The notes beneath the pieces were generated by a model, which saw only the letters and a program-made list of their open reading frames with translations, ran no database searches and had not been told where the DNA came from. This document shows positions 1-12,600 of a DNA stretch of 64,000 nt, one piece after another (position 1 is the stretch's first letter; each line of letters begins with the position of its first letter). The position numbers and the translations under genes were made by a program. The stretch is from Apoda limacodes (Eukaryota; Arthropoda; Insecta; Lepidoptera; Limacodidae). Location of the stretch: positions 26,872,815 to 26,936,814 of the forward strand of contig OX291543.1 in NCBI GenBank assembly GCA_946406115.1. The letters are read 5' to 3'.

Positions 1-540
1 TAAAGTATGGAAACGAAAGGAACAGAAATCGCACTGTATAAGTCATGTATGTTAGGTTAGGTTCAGTTTCTCTTCTGTAAACGTAGATGCGGAGCGAGCG
101 GAGCGTCCCAGCTACGCTTCATGTAATAATCTGTTCAGTTATGATATTTTTTTATTCCATACTTTACGATCTGCCTAGGCATATTATGAAACGGCGGATT
201 GCCTGCGACATATATATAGTGACGTAATTAAGGCGCAGTGAAAACCTAACTATTGCGCCGCCAAAACATATTCTTATTTCCTCTCTGTACAAAAAACATT
301 TCAAAAATGTTACAAACTAATTATTTAGAACCAGTTTTGGAACATTATGTATTCTATCTAGTATATACCTATGAGTTGTAGATGGTGTTTTTAAACACGG
401 CCACTTTTAGCAGAAACGCTATTTACAACTTTGTCCTAAGAACTAGTGTCAGCCAGACGCTGTATTAAAATTATTTGAAATAATAGACCGATATTGCGAT
501 ATTTGTGATTTAACATTGTACCCAGTGTATGTAAGTAACA
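1..540. other. AT-rich intergenic sequence, no gene seen
   Basis: No coding region or recognisable repeat is visible up to the hairpin element that starts at 541. Short open frames here look random. Confidence 0.5.
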
Positions 541-1068
541 ATAAAAATATACCACACTATTACCTTTGGGCTATTTTGTTTCTTAAAATCCAAAAAGTAT
601 TTTTAAAACATACCAAGTTTGGGTCCCTCCAGGTAGAAGACGGCTCAGTATTTTTTTCTAATATATACCTTAAATGATAGTTTATATCCTCATTTTTACC
701 CCCCTGAAAGTAATTTGGAAAATATTAAAATTTAATATTTTTTTTGAATTTTTAAATACACTTTAACACCAGTAAACAAAAGCAGCAGGGTATAGTACAG
801 TTCACATAAGTCTCATAAAGATTTGAAGTTTAAGGAACCGTCTCACATTGCAATATTCAAAAATTCAAAAATAATCTAAATTTTAATATTTTCCAAATTG
901 CTTTCAGGGAGTTAAAAATGATATAAATATCATTAAAGGTATATATTAGAGAAAAGTACTGAGCTGTCTTCTACCTAGAGGGGCCCAAACTTGGTATGTT
1001 TTGAAAATACTTTTTTTGGATTTTAAGAAAAAAAGTAGCTCAAAGGTATTAGTGTGGTATATTTTTAT
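541..1068. repeat. Long hairpin (foldback) element
   Basis: Two arms of roughly 210-220 bp face each other around a loop of about 100 bp. The outer end ATAAAAATATACCACACT (541-558) is matched by its reverse complement at 1051-1068. The match continues inward through the segment containing CCAAGTTTGGG on the left and CCCAAACTTGG on the right, and through the 'AATTTGGAAAATATTAAAATT' block on the left and its complement on the right. This is the layout of a foldback element or MITE. No coding capacity is seen, and the 61-aa open frame overlapping the right arm is treated as chance. No target duplication was identified. Confidence 0.8.
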
Positions 1069-1565
1069 AACCGGCTCATCAAGCCCTTTCATTTGATACC
1101 CCACACGTAAGGTTTCTGACAAAAACATCATAACCCCCTCCCTAAGGGAAATATTTTAAGGAACTGCGGCTCAAAACTATTGTTTTGCCCTAAAGTACCT
1201 GTGTGCCAAATGGCTAAACTTTACATCGATTTGCGGTTTTCGAGCGAAATTGCCGTTGTACACGTGCCACTATATCGGGCAAAATATGTTTTAGTATAAA
1301 GGAAAAAAAAAATTAACAAATAATAAAAATACAGTAATAATAAGCTTAATACTTCCCGCGAAAAGTAAAATGTCTATTTTTTATTTTTTGTCTTTGCTCC
1401 ATCGGATAAATTAATAAAAATACAAACTTGGGGTGATTATTATATAGTAGGTATAAACAGTAAAATAAAAGAATAAATACTAAAAACTGGTCGAGTGTAT
1501 GAATCACGTGCGCGCTATTGCGTGCCTACGAGTAACTTGCTAAGTAATAACTATGTCAAAATTGT

Positions 1566-1654
1566 AAAATAAAAAGTGTATGGAAACTTAAAAATTTAGA
1601 TTAAATAAGCCGTATTTAATCTCAATGTTTCAGTTTCCATACACTTTTTATTTT
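1566..1654. repeat. Short hairpin repeat
   Basis: A 23-bp arm containing AAAAAGTGTATGGAAACT (within 1566-1588) is repeated in inverted orientation at 1632-1654. A second, inner stem ATTAAATA/TATTTAAT lies in the loop. It resembles a small MITE or decayed foldback element. No gene is associated. Confidence 0.7.
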
Positions 1655-2805
1655 CCAAACTAATATGACAAATAATTGATTGTAAAGTAAAGCATAAGTA
1701 TAGTTTTCATGTCTGTTAAGATATTTTTGAATAGTATAAAATAAAGTTAAAGCTGTAAAATAAAACAACGTGGGTCCGTGCCCATACTGCCCACTGCCTA
1801 GCCATCCATACTCACCGTGCTTCACCAATGATTAAATCAAAATCTTTGAATTAAATCATTAATTTTACAAGCATATTGGTATAACGTGGATACAACAAAC
1901 CTATTTCATAGAACATTGAAGTATTGTAACAGTTATAAACCACCAGTGATATTTTTGTTAGAAGAAAGTCATTAAGAGTTCATCCGTTGTATTTCAATAC
2001 AGAATAGTAATACCTACAAGGCCGAGCGTTCTTCACTAAAAAAGAAAACATGCTTTCCCACGCAAAATACCCCACAGCTGCACACCGTATGCCAAAAATA
2101 GTGTCTGTTATGGGCCGCCGCCCAGCGATGACCATTGTTTCTGGATAATAAAAGCGAAGATTAGGTTCTAAACGGCAATATTGTAATAAATAAGCGTCTT
2201 GGAAATATTCAGTGCCATAAAACAGCTGCATCTAAGGCGTCGCAGCTGCGTTACAAGGAAATACGTCACACGTGTGCTGTATTCATAGTCCGGCTCATGT
2301 TAGCCTACCTGCTTCTACCTTGTTCAGGATCGCATTGATATACTCGTTTTTATTAAACCAGATTGTTATTGTTTTGTTTTCTTAGAGTTAATGAACACCT
2401 GCAGGTGCAAAGGGTAATTATCTAATTGTTATATTTCTAAGAAGATATAGAAAGATTAGTTTCTGGTGGTAGGTATTTGTTTTTAAACCACAACGAGTAT
2501 GATTATTATATTGTAAGTAACGAAAATAATTTTAAACTATTTTAATATTTTTCTTTAAAATAAACTTTACATACAGATGTGATCTAGTTTTTATAAAAGT
2601 AGAAAGGTCTTGTGTTCTTAAAGAGTACCGTGGCGTAGTCAAATAGTCTTGCTATCCGTATGACACAGTCATTCTATTTAGGGGCTAATTTATTTATTGA
2701 AAGACTACATAGTTAAGGTTACTGTCTGTTTTTTTTAATTAATAAATGAATTAGATATCTTATTCAGTTTAGAAAACTAAATTGTTACATTTGTTTACTT
2801 ACATA
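1655..2805. other. Intergenic sequence, no gene seen
   Basis: About 1.15 kb of AT-rich sequence with only short, low-quality open frames. No domain, splice structure or repeat boundary was recognised. Confidence 0.5.
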
Positions 2806-3356
2806 CTAGCTTCTGCCAGCGGCGTCGCCCTTAATTTCGTTATCTGCGTAAGTTCTTACGGCAACTCCTCAATTATAGAAAAAAAACAATCAAATCTTTC
2901 CTCTTTTTCGGCATAATTTATTAGTGTCTGTGAAACCATGGAAATACACATACAAAATTTCAACCCAATCGGTCAAGCCGCAGCACCCGCAAACAGCAGC
3001 GCCACCTACCGAGTCCAATTGTATTTTTAAATCATCAAGAAAACCATCGAAATACCCAGATAAAATGTCAACCCAATCGGTTCAGCCGTTTATAAGTAAT
3101 GTGAAAAAGGAAGACATTACGTAATTAAGTAATTATGAATGAACGGAAGCATAATTCTTACTACCCATTGGCCTATTACCCGTTTTCCCGTAGGAATGAA
3201 GCATTTTGCTGCGGTAAAAAGTAGTCTATGTTCATCAGGGATAATGTCGGCTTCTAATGGTAAAAGAATTTTTCAAATCAGTCTAGTAGTTTCGGAGCCT
3301 ATTCAATACAAACAAACAAACAATCAAATCTTTCCTCTTTATAATATTAGTATAGA
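2806..3356 (-). mobile_element. Non-autonomous Helitron, 551 bp
   Basis: Read on the minus strand, this element starts TCTATACTAATATTATAAAG after an A (3356 downward) and ends GCCGCTGGCAGAAGCTAG followed by T (2806). That is the A|TC...CTAG|T structure of Helitrons. There is no Rep/helicase coding region, so it depends on another copy for movement. Inside, a block containing CAACCCAATCGGT occurs twice (about 2960 and 3065), an internal partial duplication. Open frames across it (2924-3124, 3139-3492) are by-products. The family assignment is from the end structure. Confidence 0.85.
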
Positions 3357-3953
3357 TATACGTAACTCACTAAGGTATATTTTAACGAATCTCATTACAC
3401 TTGCCAAGCCAATTAAATGCCACAAATCTTCCTATTCAGGCAACAAACCTGCTACCAATATCAGAAAAAACTTATTAAACATTGTTCTTTAAAATTTATT
3501 TTAAGTCCCACATTCTGTTTTATCATTATAAAATAGAATGTTATACAAGTAAACAGAACTACATTTCGTTCGCACTATAGCTACGGGCGATGGGTACACC
3601 TCCTGGTTTCAGGCTGCCTCCAGCGAGTCGCTTCGCACAGATGCGGACCACGTGTGCTCTCTCCAACGACGTGACGGACCGAGACGCCTTGCCTTCCTCA
3701 CTCACTCCGATCTATCACAGTCATCATTTCAGAAAGAAATTATTTGGACTGTGTAATAAAATAATGGCCAGACTAATACAGAAACGTTCAATCCATATTT
3801 CCATAAAAAGTTTTTTAAACTGTTGGTTCATATTGGATCACAACATGGGTAAATTAAACAGTAAACAAAGTAAAGTAGGCGTAGTATTATAAACTCTAGT
3901 TATATATAGTTTATGTCATTTACGTTAAATATTATTTACAGAAATTTCTGAAA
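3357..3953. other. Intergenic sequence, no gene seen
   Basis: Contains a moderately GC-rich patch around 3580-3720 but no convincing coding exon. The 100-aa frame at 3590-3892 has no recognisable domain and its codon use resembles its surroundings. Confidence 0.4.
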
Positions 3954-4246
3954 TCCTATTTATATTATAAATGTGAAAGCATGACTGGATGGATGTTTTG
4001 TTACTTGATCACGCTTTAACCACTGGAAGGACCGGGATAAAGTTGGCACACATATAGGTTAGGTCCTGGAATAGGACATAGGCTACTTTTTAGGCTAATT
4101 CAAAAGTTTCCGCATGAATAACTATAACCGAGTTTAAACAAACTAAAGCTACAGCTATAGCTTGCTATAAAAAACTTTATTATTATAATTAAGGAGTTAA
4201 TGGATAAACGAATTTAGGGCGGGCGGAGCCGTTGGACAAAATCTAG
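3954..4246 (+). mobile_element. Short Helitron-like element, about 293 bp
   Basis: It starts TCCTATTTATATTATAAATG after an A and ends with GGGCGGGCGGAGCCGTTGGA and a terminal CTAG at 4243-4246, as in lepidopteran Helitrons. The base after CTAG is C, not the expected T, so the end may be mutated. It is non-coding. The internal text (TGAAAGCATGACTGGATGGA) is typical of these short copies. Confidence 0.7.
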
Positions 4247-4945
4247 CTCATCATAAGGCGTCGTGGTCATGGTAGGTTCTTCTCCACGTGATTTCTCCAA
4301 TTTCACCAATCCAGCTTGTTGCATAATTAGACTTGTAGGTAAGTTACTTAGGCTGATATACTTATTTAATGTGTTTTACCTTAGTTTAATTTTGTACCTT
4401 AGCCCTTAATTAGACACATGAGGTCAATACGGTTTCATATTCTAGATCTAGAGGGGGTGCCAGGCGTTCTATTAGCTTCCTTACCTCTCGTAGAGTTTGC
4501 AAATTGGTCGCGACCAAGTTTTATTTCTTATCTATTTTTGGTATTTTTATTTATGTGTTATTTTTTTTATTTATTATAATACACTTATTTCATATATTTC
4601 TTAGTAAATAGATTGTTTTACTCATTTCTTATTATGTCATATTTTTATTTTGTTTGGTGTACTAGAGACCCCATGCGACTCATTGTGCGATTTTCTTAAT
4701 GCGCCTAATTAAGGGTTAAACCTATATAGTACAATCTTTTTTCTCATTCTTATCTCTTTTAAATCCAGGTTTGTTATTAATCTGCCTATCCGGAGAACAT
4801 AGTTAGACGTGTAGGTAATCATTGGTTACATGACATTATTATTATTATTACCATCAGGTGGACCATGTGCTTGTTTGCCACCTTAGATGTATAAAAAAAA
4901 TTATGATACCTGCTTATTAAAATTTCAAATTTAGACAGACCTTGG
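4247..4945. other. Intergenic sequence with a LINE 3'-end scrap
   Basis: Mostly featureless AT-rich DNA. At about 4848-4885 the sequence CCATCAGGTGGACCATGTGC followed by TTGTTTGCCACCTTAG resembles the extreme 3' end of the LINE family found at 29.4 kb, but only some 40 bp are left. Confidence 0.45.
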
Positions 4946-5102
4946 AGCTTATTGGGAACATTCTCGAGTACGTCAGACTCTGAAATTTGAGAGAAAAATG
5001 TATGCAAGTACATTAACGGTTATCGAGAGGTAAGTCAGACATCCATACATTTTTTACTCGAATTCCAGATTCCGAATAGCTCGAGATTATTCCCAATAAG
5101 CT
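4946..5102. repeat. Foldback repeat, about 157 bp
   Basis: AGCTTATTGGGAAC at 4946 pairs with the inverted ATTCCCAATAAGCT ending at 5102. The arms extend inward with mismatches through CTCGAG and the 'GAGAAAAATGTATG' block. A one-sided partial copy (GGGAACAGTCTCGACTCTGA) lies at about 14953-14995, so this is a dispersed family. No coding function is seen. Confidence 0.7.
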
Positions 5103-5752
5103 ACCTTTTCTATTTATCCTTTTAATTTTCCATTTAGTTTCTTTTTTTAAATACTTACATTATGTACTTACTACGGGTATGTTTTTTCCTAGATAAAATT
5201 GAAATTTATGTTTGTAAAATGCTGTACTTGAGAGGTAAACAGTAATAAACGCAAAAATTAAAATGTTGCAGGTGGCGCCTAGAAAGCTTAGACGGCACAA
5301 GATTCTCGTCTCATACTATTATAACTCTTTGTGTTTTAATCGTAACTGCGTGAAATAAAAGCCCATATTGATATGTTTTTATAACCTACAAGCTAAGATA
5401 AAAAAAAATTAATAGAAACCTTCGTAAACTAATAACACTGGACTTATATTTTTTTAACTCCCAAACGATTTTAACTGAAGCATTTTAAACTAATAATCTG
5501 ATAGCAATAAGTCAAATATTAACAATAAATTAAACATACAAACAAAAACAAAACATTAAATTAACAGATAGGTACAAAACAAAATAGATTCAAATTCTCG
5601 AAAAATTTACATTTTGTTAGTATTTTACTTAGCCTTAAGTTAAAGATAACAGGTAGAAATAAATCAATCAATTGATCAATCAAAATTTTCCTAATTATCC
5701 TTTTTTTGTCATATTGCTTTACTGTTATGTGCAATGAAATGTGTTGTGGAGA
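5103..5752. other. Intergenic sequence, no gene seen
   Basis: AT-rich sequence leading into the tandem array. No exon, repeat end or regulatory motif could be supported. Confidence 0.45.
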
Positions 5753-6310
5753 CTTCTGTAAAGAGACTACTAGTCTACAATCAATATTTTACGATATAAC
5801 GTTTTCTAGTTTCACAGCTGTCATCCGAAATAAAGATCTTGATGAGATCTATCACTTCTGTAAAGAAACTACTATTCTACGATCAATATTTTACGATTTA
5901 ACTTTTTCTAGTTTGACCGCTGTTATCAAAAATAAAGATCTTGACAAGATCTTTTACTTCTGTAAAGAAACTCTTAGTCAACGATAAATATTTAACGAGA
6001 TATAACCTTTTGTAGTTTGACAGCTGTCATCTGAAATAAAGATCTTGATGAGATCTATCACTTCTGTAAAGAAACTACTATTCTACGATCAATATTTTAC
6101 GATTTAACTTTTTCTAGTTTGACCGCTGTTATCAAAAATAAAGATCTTGACGAGATCTTTTACTTCTGCAAAGAAACTACTAGTCCACGATAAATATTTT
6201 ACGAGATATAACCTTTTTTAGGTTCACAGATGTCATCCGAAATAAAGATCCTTATGAGATCTAATACTTCTGTAAAGAAACTACTAGTCTACGATCAATT
6301 GGGCATTGGA
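5753..6310. repeat. Tandem array of ~102-bp units with dimeric order
   Basis: Units starting CTTCTG(T/C)AAAGA begin at 5753, 5855, 5957, 6061, 6163 and 6267 (last one partial), a period of 102-104 bp. Units 2 and 4 are nearly identical and form type B (GACCGCTGTTATCAAAAATA). Units 1, 3 and 5 are more alike and form type A (ACAG(C/A)TGTCATC(C/T)GAAATA). The order is therefore A-B-A-B-A with a higher-order period of about 206 bp. Most units carry a short inverted repeat of the form AGATCTTGA(T/C)GAGATCT. The 93-aa open frame across units 1-3 exists because the period is a multiple of three for two units; it is not regarded as a gene. Confidence 0.85.
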
Positions 6311-8633
6311 AAATCTGCAAACAATTTCAATCAATTACGTTCTCAACTCGTTTAATAAACATTCCTCCTACTCCACTTCTCTGGTCTGCCATGTCCTGAC
6401 TTTAATAACTTCAATTTCAGAATGGTCACTGGCTGTGATGCGATACGCGGGTTGGGTAGCAGAGCAACTGGTAACGATAATGTAAGCCTGTTTTGATACT
6501 TCCTTTAATTGATATACTCTTTCCTCATATTACTAATCCTATTAATCGTTCTCTTCTAACTAACTGTTTTGTGCTTAAAGTCTTTACAATAGTTGATTTT
6601 AGAGTCCCGTATCCAAGTGGAAAAACGGTGCCCTATATTGGTGTCACTATAGGTGTCTGTCCGTCCGTATCTCACGCGTGGGTCTCAAGCTCGTCAACGG
6701 AATGAGTAATAAAGTAACTAAAATATCAATTTTTGTATAAAATGTTAAGATATACCTGAATATTAAAACGGGAACTGCTATTTTTTGTAAAAATCAAAAT
6801 AACTTTTTTCATTGTTCAAAGAAAAGATGAAAGATGAAAAAATTTTGAAAGAAATTCAAAAGGTGATACTTACTACAGAACGTATAATTGTCCATGCTTC
6901 TTAAGAAGCTCTGGAAGGCTGTTGTAAATTAGATCCATAAACCTATTATGACGTCAATAATGGAGCCAAAAAACTTCATTTGTCGGAGCTTTAAGTAAAA
7001 AATTTCACAACTTTGCCGTTGCCGTTACTTGCTCATTGTTTTCAATTCATCTTATTTAAGTCTTCGATTCATAATTCTTCACAGTTCTTCATAACATTGC
7101 TAAATTTTGTCGTCGAATCCTACTAAACTAATTTTTAAAATTTATCAAGTAAAAACACGTCTCCATTGATAAAATCCGCACATAATCAAGAGAACATATA
7201 TAACTCATCTTATATGTTCTTTGGTACTTACAAATCTCAAGTTTTTTTTGAAAATAGAGTCATATCTACTTTTACTTATTTTATGGTTTTGGTCCTTCGC
7301 TTCGCTTTGGACGCATCCGAAAGGTTGCAGTTTCGTTTCATTTGCAGGTAGGAACATGATACAGGTAAAAATTAACTCGCTGCTGTTTTGATTGGTCGAC
7401 GAGACGACGTTTGTTATGTACTTACCACGCCTGCCAACGCCTTCTCATACATTTTCTAATTTAGTGTTTTTTTAACTTTAAATGTATTTATGATTCGGTT
7501 TTAAATAATAGCTGTTATGACGGCGACTGCGGCTTACTCCACAAATTAATTAATCTATAAAAATAATTACTGTATTAATAAAAATAAGGTATGAAAAAGT
7601 GTTACAAGAAAGCTTTTATTCTCAAGGTATCTTGTCAATATGCTCTGGCAGCTGATGACCGGTCGTTGTGGAGCCAGAAGTATTGGGGGAGGCCTACTAC
7701 AGTAGCGGACATCACCTATATTCACCTATATAGGTTCCTCACTTCACAGGCGTTTTCTCCCTTTTACCGATTGAGTAAACAAATATGTTAAAAATGTAAT
7801 AATATGAATACCTATTCATATAAACTACATTTGAAACTCTTAACTATGTGTCTTAGTACACATGCGCATCCTATTACCTTTGTTACCTCTAGATCTGTTG
7901 TTCAAACTTTAGGTATGTTTTATTCCAAAACTCATTCGTCTGAAAAAAAACACACTAGGCGTTCCAAAACGCAAAGCGGCTGTGTCAGAGAATTATTTCT
8001 CGATAGAGATTAAGTAATTATGAACACTGGCTGGTTCCTTGATTCAATGAAAACTTCAAAAATACCTTTTATTCCAATAAAAAAACTTTTTTTACTCACT
8101 GGATCGGAAAGGCTCACTTTGTCGTTTGAAATCTGTTTAAGGGCGAGATTTTGCGTATAATGCTTGTCAATAAAACGCCTCTTATATCGTCAGGTCCATG
8201 GAAAACTTGCGAATCTGCCATTTTCGCAAAAACACGTTTTTGGTGTAAAAGTGCTTTAAATATTCTTATACACACTGCGACAAATTTGCGAATCTCTATA
8301 TTTAAGGGTTCATAAGATAGGTAACCACGTTATAGTGCGAATTTACAAGTTTGAAATATCACCCTTTAGCAAACTTACGAAAGTAAGATACGTTACTTTT
8401 ACGTTAACTATTATATACAATACATTAATTTTTACTATTTTAAACTTGCGAATCTATTCATATTTGCAACTTCACTGTAGTACCAAAATTAAATGTAATG
8501 ATGTGGAGACAATGATAGACATGCGAATTTGGCAAATTCGTAACTTTACTATTGTGTTCTACAGCTTTTTTACCGTTTTTTTTTTAGTTTTCATTAACGA
8601 AACTGTCGAATTCATTAGTTCACCATAGGCAGA
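6311..8633. other. Intergenic sequence with old repeat remnants
   Basis: At 6605-6690 the phrase TCCGTATCCAAGTGG...GTCCGTCCG matches a dispersed repeat family better preserved at about 20165-20610. Between 8209 and 8530 the octamer-like motif TGCGAAT(C/T)T recurs five times at irregular spacing. No gene was supported. Confidence 0.45.
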
Positions 8634-9315
8634 ATGGAGGTATTCCTTTCAACTCGAAGGTATGATGATGAGTACGGAGAAGCCACTGCAGAAGAAAACA
8701 CAGAACGCTTTTGTTTCCAAAGCTTTCGTTTTGGAAATTTTGACGTCCAGAACAAACCTAGTGGACGGCCGGAGACCCTAGTTGTCAATGAGGAATTGAA
8801 AGTGATCGTGGAATCGGAGCCATCTCAAACCACGTCAGAGTTATCTGCAGGCTTCGGTGTGAGTGAAAATACCATTTTAAATAATTTGAAACAAATTGGA
8901 AAAGTGAAAAAGCTTGAAAATGTACCGCGTGAACTAAGTGAAGCAAACAAACAAACACGCGTCGACTGCTGCGTCACGTTACTTACCGTCACAATAACAA
9001 GGGGATTTTGAATCATATTATTACTTGTGATGAAAAATGGATCCTATACGATTATCTGAAATGCTCATCACAAGCAAAAATTGATTAAAAAAGGTACTGG
9101 TTAGTGTCTGGTGGACCAGCGTTGGTGTCATCCACTACAGCTTCCTAAGATCTGGTCAGACGATGATTGCAGATCTGTGTTGTCGACAGTTGGAAAACAT
9201 GATGAAAAAACTAGCCGTTAAACAGCCGATATTGGTCAACCGCACTAGCTCACTTCTGCTTCAGGACAACGCTAGACCACCCACCATACTCCCCGAACCT
9301 TACTCCAAATGATTA
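8634..9315 (+). pseudogene. Decayed mariner-family transposase
   Basis: The 125-aa frame 8634-9011 carries the N-terminal part of a mariner (Tc1/mariner, SETMAR-like) transposase: a 'FGNFDVQNKPSGRPETLVV' stretch (paired helix-turn-helix region and linker) followed by a second helix-turn-helix block. After the stop at 9009-9011 the homology goes on in broken frames: TCDEKW at 9022-9039 corresponds to the first catalytic Asp block, and LLLQDNARP at about 9254-9280 to the second. Stops and frame changes separate these pieces, and the third acidic block was not found. The protein would cut and rejoin transposon ends at TA sites, but this copy cannot encode it. Terminal inverted repeats were not located. 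Confidence 0.85.
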
Positions 9316-9572
9316 ACACTTTTTTTCAGAATTTGGATAATTTCTTAATTATAAAAAAAATCAATTTAGATAAGGCCGCCCAAAACACCTTCATAGATTT
9401 GCTTATTCTCGCTCCCGCAATTTTTTCATCAAAGGAATCAATGAACTCCATATAACATTGTGCATAAATCACAACTGTACGTACCGTACCTACTTTGATG
9501 GATTAAATACAAAAAAATAGTTTTGCCTTTTCCATATAAAACATCAATTTCGTATATAAGGACCTAATAGTT
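9316..9572. other. Intergenic sequence, no gene seen
   Basis: AT-rich spacer between the mariner remnant and an inverted repeat copy. Nothing recognised. Confidence 0.4.
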
Positions 9573-9695
9573 AAATAAATAAATTTAATGTAAATTATAA
9601 AGTTAATCTAAAAACCTCGTTTTTAAGCGCCTTACAAAGAATAAAATAATACTCCAGGTGTCTTGATGACACAAGAGGAAATATACACATAAAAC
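9573..9695 (+). repeat. Inverted repeat pair, left copy
   Basis: About 120 bp containing GTTAATCTAAAAACC, CCTTACAAAGAATAAAATAA and GTGTCTTGATGACACAAGAG. The reverse complement occurs at 14156-14275 with only a few differences by eye. The two copies face each other across 4.5 kb that includes a BEL/Pao gag remnant. They could be two insertions of one element or ends of one larger element. Confidence 0.75.
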
Positions 9696-12600
9696 ACATT
9701 CCACCACCGCATACATGATGCCCCAGGAGTAAGCTTATCGAAACTTGGCATACATTTTCGAGCAGTTTTCGAGCTTTTCAACAATAATTTCAAGCTATTT
9801 CAGAAGTAAAAGGAAAGGAAAGGAAGGAAACATGCATATCTTAATGTATACACATAAATAAATAATTTATTATATTAAAAATTATATTTTTGGTACCTCC
9901 CTACTGAATACATATAAAATCAGAGATCTTTGTTAGGGTTCCATAGCCAAATGGCAAAAAGGTCCCTTATAAATCCATCATGTCCGTCCGTCTATCTGTA
10001 TGTCACAGCGTTTTAATCTTTGCATATGTATATTGCGTTGAAATTTTTCAGGAAAGTCTTATGTGAACCGCCACACAGATTTGTAATGAAATTAAGAAAA
10101 AATATTTAGGGGTAGCTCCATACATTAAACCTAGGGACGAAAATATTTTTCTTCACACACTCTATCGTGTCGGGTATCATTGGATAATTTGAAAATGTAT
10201 TAAGAGTTTTTAATAAATATTTAATGGTTAAATATTGTTTAAGTAAAAAGTGCATATTACACGAGTTATTAGCCTTTAAAGTTTTAAAACTCTACGTTCC
10301 CACTAGTAGGTACCTACACCTAATTAGTTCAACCGTTGAACTAATCGAAGATCTTTTTTGTGTTAGTTCAACTGTGTTGATTTTTTTGTTTCCCCACGTC
10401 TAACTTTTGAACCCTTGTATTTACAAACCTGAAAGAAATCACAGTGCCTAATTAAAAGTCTTGTAACGTAAAGAAAACACAAAATTATTGATTTCGATTT
10501 TTGGATCTATTATAACAACTTCTCAAAAGAAGTTAATAGGTACTTTCAACCAAAATTGATAAGAACAAGAAAAATACCGGTCAAGTGCAAGTCGGGCACT
10601 CGTAATTGACTTGAGTTATTTTTTACATTTGTACAAGGCAAGAACTTTCTGGCAGGTTTCTTGAGCCTATTGGAGCTAGAGATGCATTTATTTTTAGTTT
10701 TTAGGGTTCCAAAAAACATTATTTACTTAAAGTTATTATTAAAATAATTATTGTCTCCTATATTTTTTTTCTGTTAGTAAAGCCTACCTAGTATTTTTAA
10801 CATGTTTATAATGTTTGTATATTTAAACAGCCAACAACTTGTAAGCTTTCAATTATATTGTACCTAATTTTATAATCACAATTTTATATTAAATTACAAA
10901 AATGTTACATTTTTTATTATGTCTAAATCCTACAAATACTATACACATATTCTTAAACTAAGACTAATTTTACCTTTAAAACATAAAATCGTCTAAATTA
11001 TAATGATGTTGATCGAACGGTAAGTCAATAAAATTTTATAACGAACTAGCATTATATATACAAAGATAAAAAAAATCGATATCAGCTATCTATTGATTTA
11101 ATTTACTAAATGTGTCAGTTGACAACCCTACTAGTTTAGGTATGATTCTTGAAACGTTGTTCTAAGCTATCGGTCTGTTGGTTATTTAGTCATGTGCCAC
11201 GAGCTGTGGCCACGAGCGACAGACGGTGGTAGCGTTAGCGTAAGTAGGTAAGGCCTAGACTACAAATAAGTGCTGACTGATTCTCGATTAGAAGAAAATA
11301 TATTTATTTAATTATTTCGTTCGACCATAGTATAACTACATATTATAAAATAAAGTCCCCCCGACGCGTCTGGTTGTCTGTTTGTATGTGTCCGTCTGTT
11401 TGTATGTATCCGTATGTTTGTCTGTCTGAATGCCATAAACACTACCCAGAGCTGTAGCTAGAATTGAATCTAAGGTAGGGCAGCGGTGCTTTCATGCAGG
11501 GCGCAAGTAATTTTTCTATTTTTAATTGTCTTAAATCTATATTTTACCTGCTTGTGTGCGTGAGTAATTTAGGTAGTAGGTAATTGTAATTTGGTGGGAG
11601 CGTGGGAAAACAAGAGCAAAATGGTAGATATTAATTTATATTACGGGAAAACAATTTATGTATATTATACCTTAGTTTATGGTATTTTTAAGGTAGGGCA
11701 TTTATATTTCAAGGTAAGGCATTGCCCCACAATGCCCCCCCTTAGCTACGGCCGTGACACTACAGATCGGATGCCAGCTGTGAGCGCTGGCTTAAGGCTT
11801 GTAGGTCATAACAAGGTCTACAAAAAAATCAGTAATAGCATATAATATGTATCTCCTGAGATTTACTCACAATACCCAGGTATTGCGACGAATATTGACC
11901 CTTATTCTATTTAATATGTTAGTTACCTTAAGTAATTTATGATTTTATATATATATATTCATCTTTATTATTACGAGCCGTGGTCCAATCCTCATATTCA
12001 GTTTGAGGTTGCTATCATCCATAGAGGAAACAAATACTGCGTAAGACTATCATCCTTAAAATATCGCTAAACCTTAGGTTCCGGTCGTATAATGGAACAA
12101 TACATTTATGGGTATATGAATAAAAGGAATATTACAGAAGATATTTCAGAATCCTTTTAATAGCGAGATATTGCAACATAAAAAATTGCATTTTTCTTTT
12201 ATCTTATTCAACAAATAAATAATAGGTTACAAATCAAATTTTTAAATTTGAAATGAAATTTGTCAGTGTAGTGGTCTCGATTGTCTTGTGCTTACTTCAG
12301 AGCAGAAATCAGTTTTTTTCTACTTTCCGGAAAACCACGCATTTCCGAACGATCTCGAAAATACAAAGTGAACGCTCGTAAAAAATTAGAAACTTTGAGA
12401 TAGTCTCAATACCATGTGTAACATAATCTCGGACAGTTACGCTTACTTCTGAGAAGTAAGCTAGTCCGATAGTTTTTCTCGGATTTCCAATTTTCCTTTT
12501 TCATCTGAAATAGCTTGAAATTACTGTTGAAAAGCTGTTAATGTACCCAACTCCCAAAATACACAAAAGTTATAAATTTAATGTCTTGGGAACTTTAATA

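Noticed and set aside
3139..3492. 117-aa protein gene
   Set aside because: It runs across a Helitron end and has no recognisable domain.
5706..5987. 93-aa open frame as a repeat-protein gene
   Set aside because: It lies wholly in the tandem array and shows no domain; repeats of near-constant length simply keep the frame open.
5753..6310. CRISPR array
   Set aside because: Units are contiguous 102-bp tandem repeats with no unique spacers, in eukaryotic DNA.
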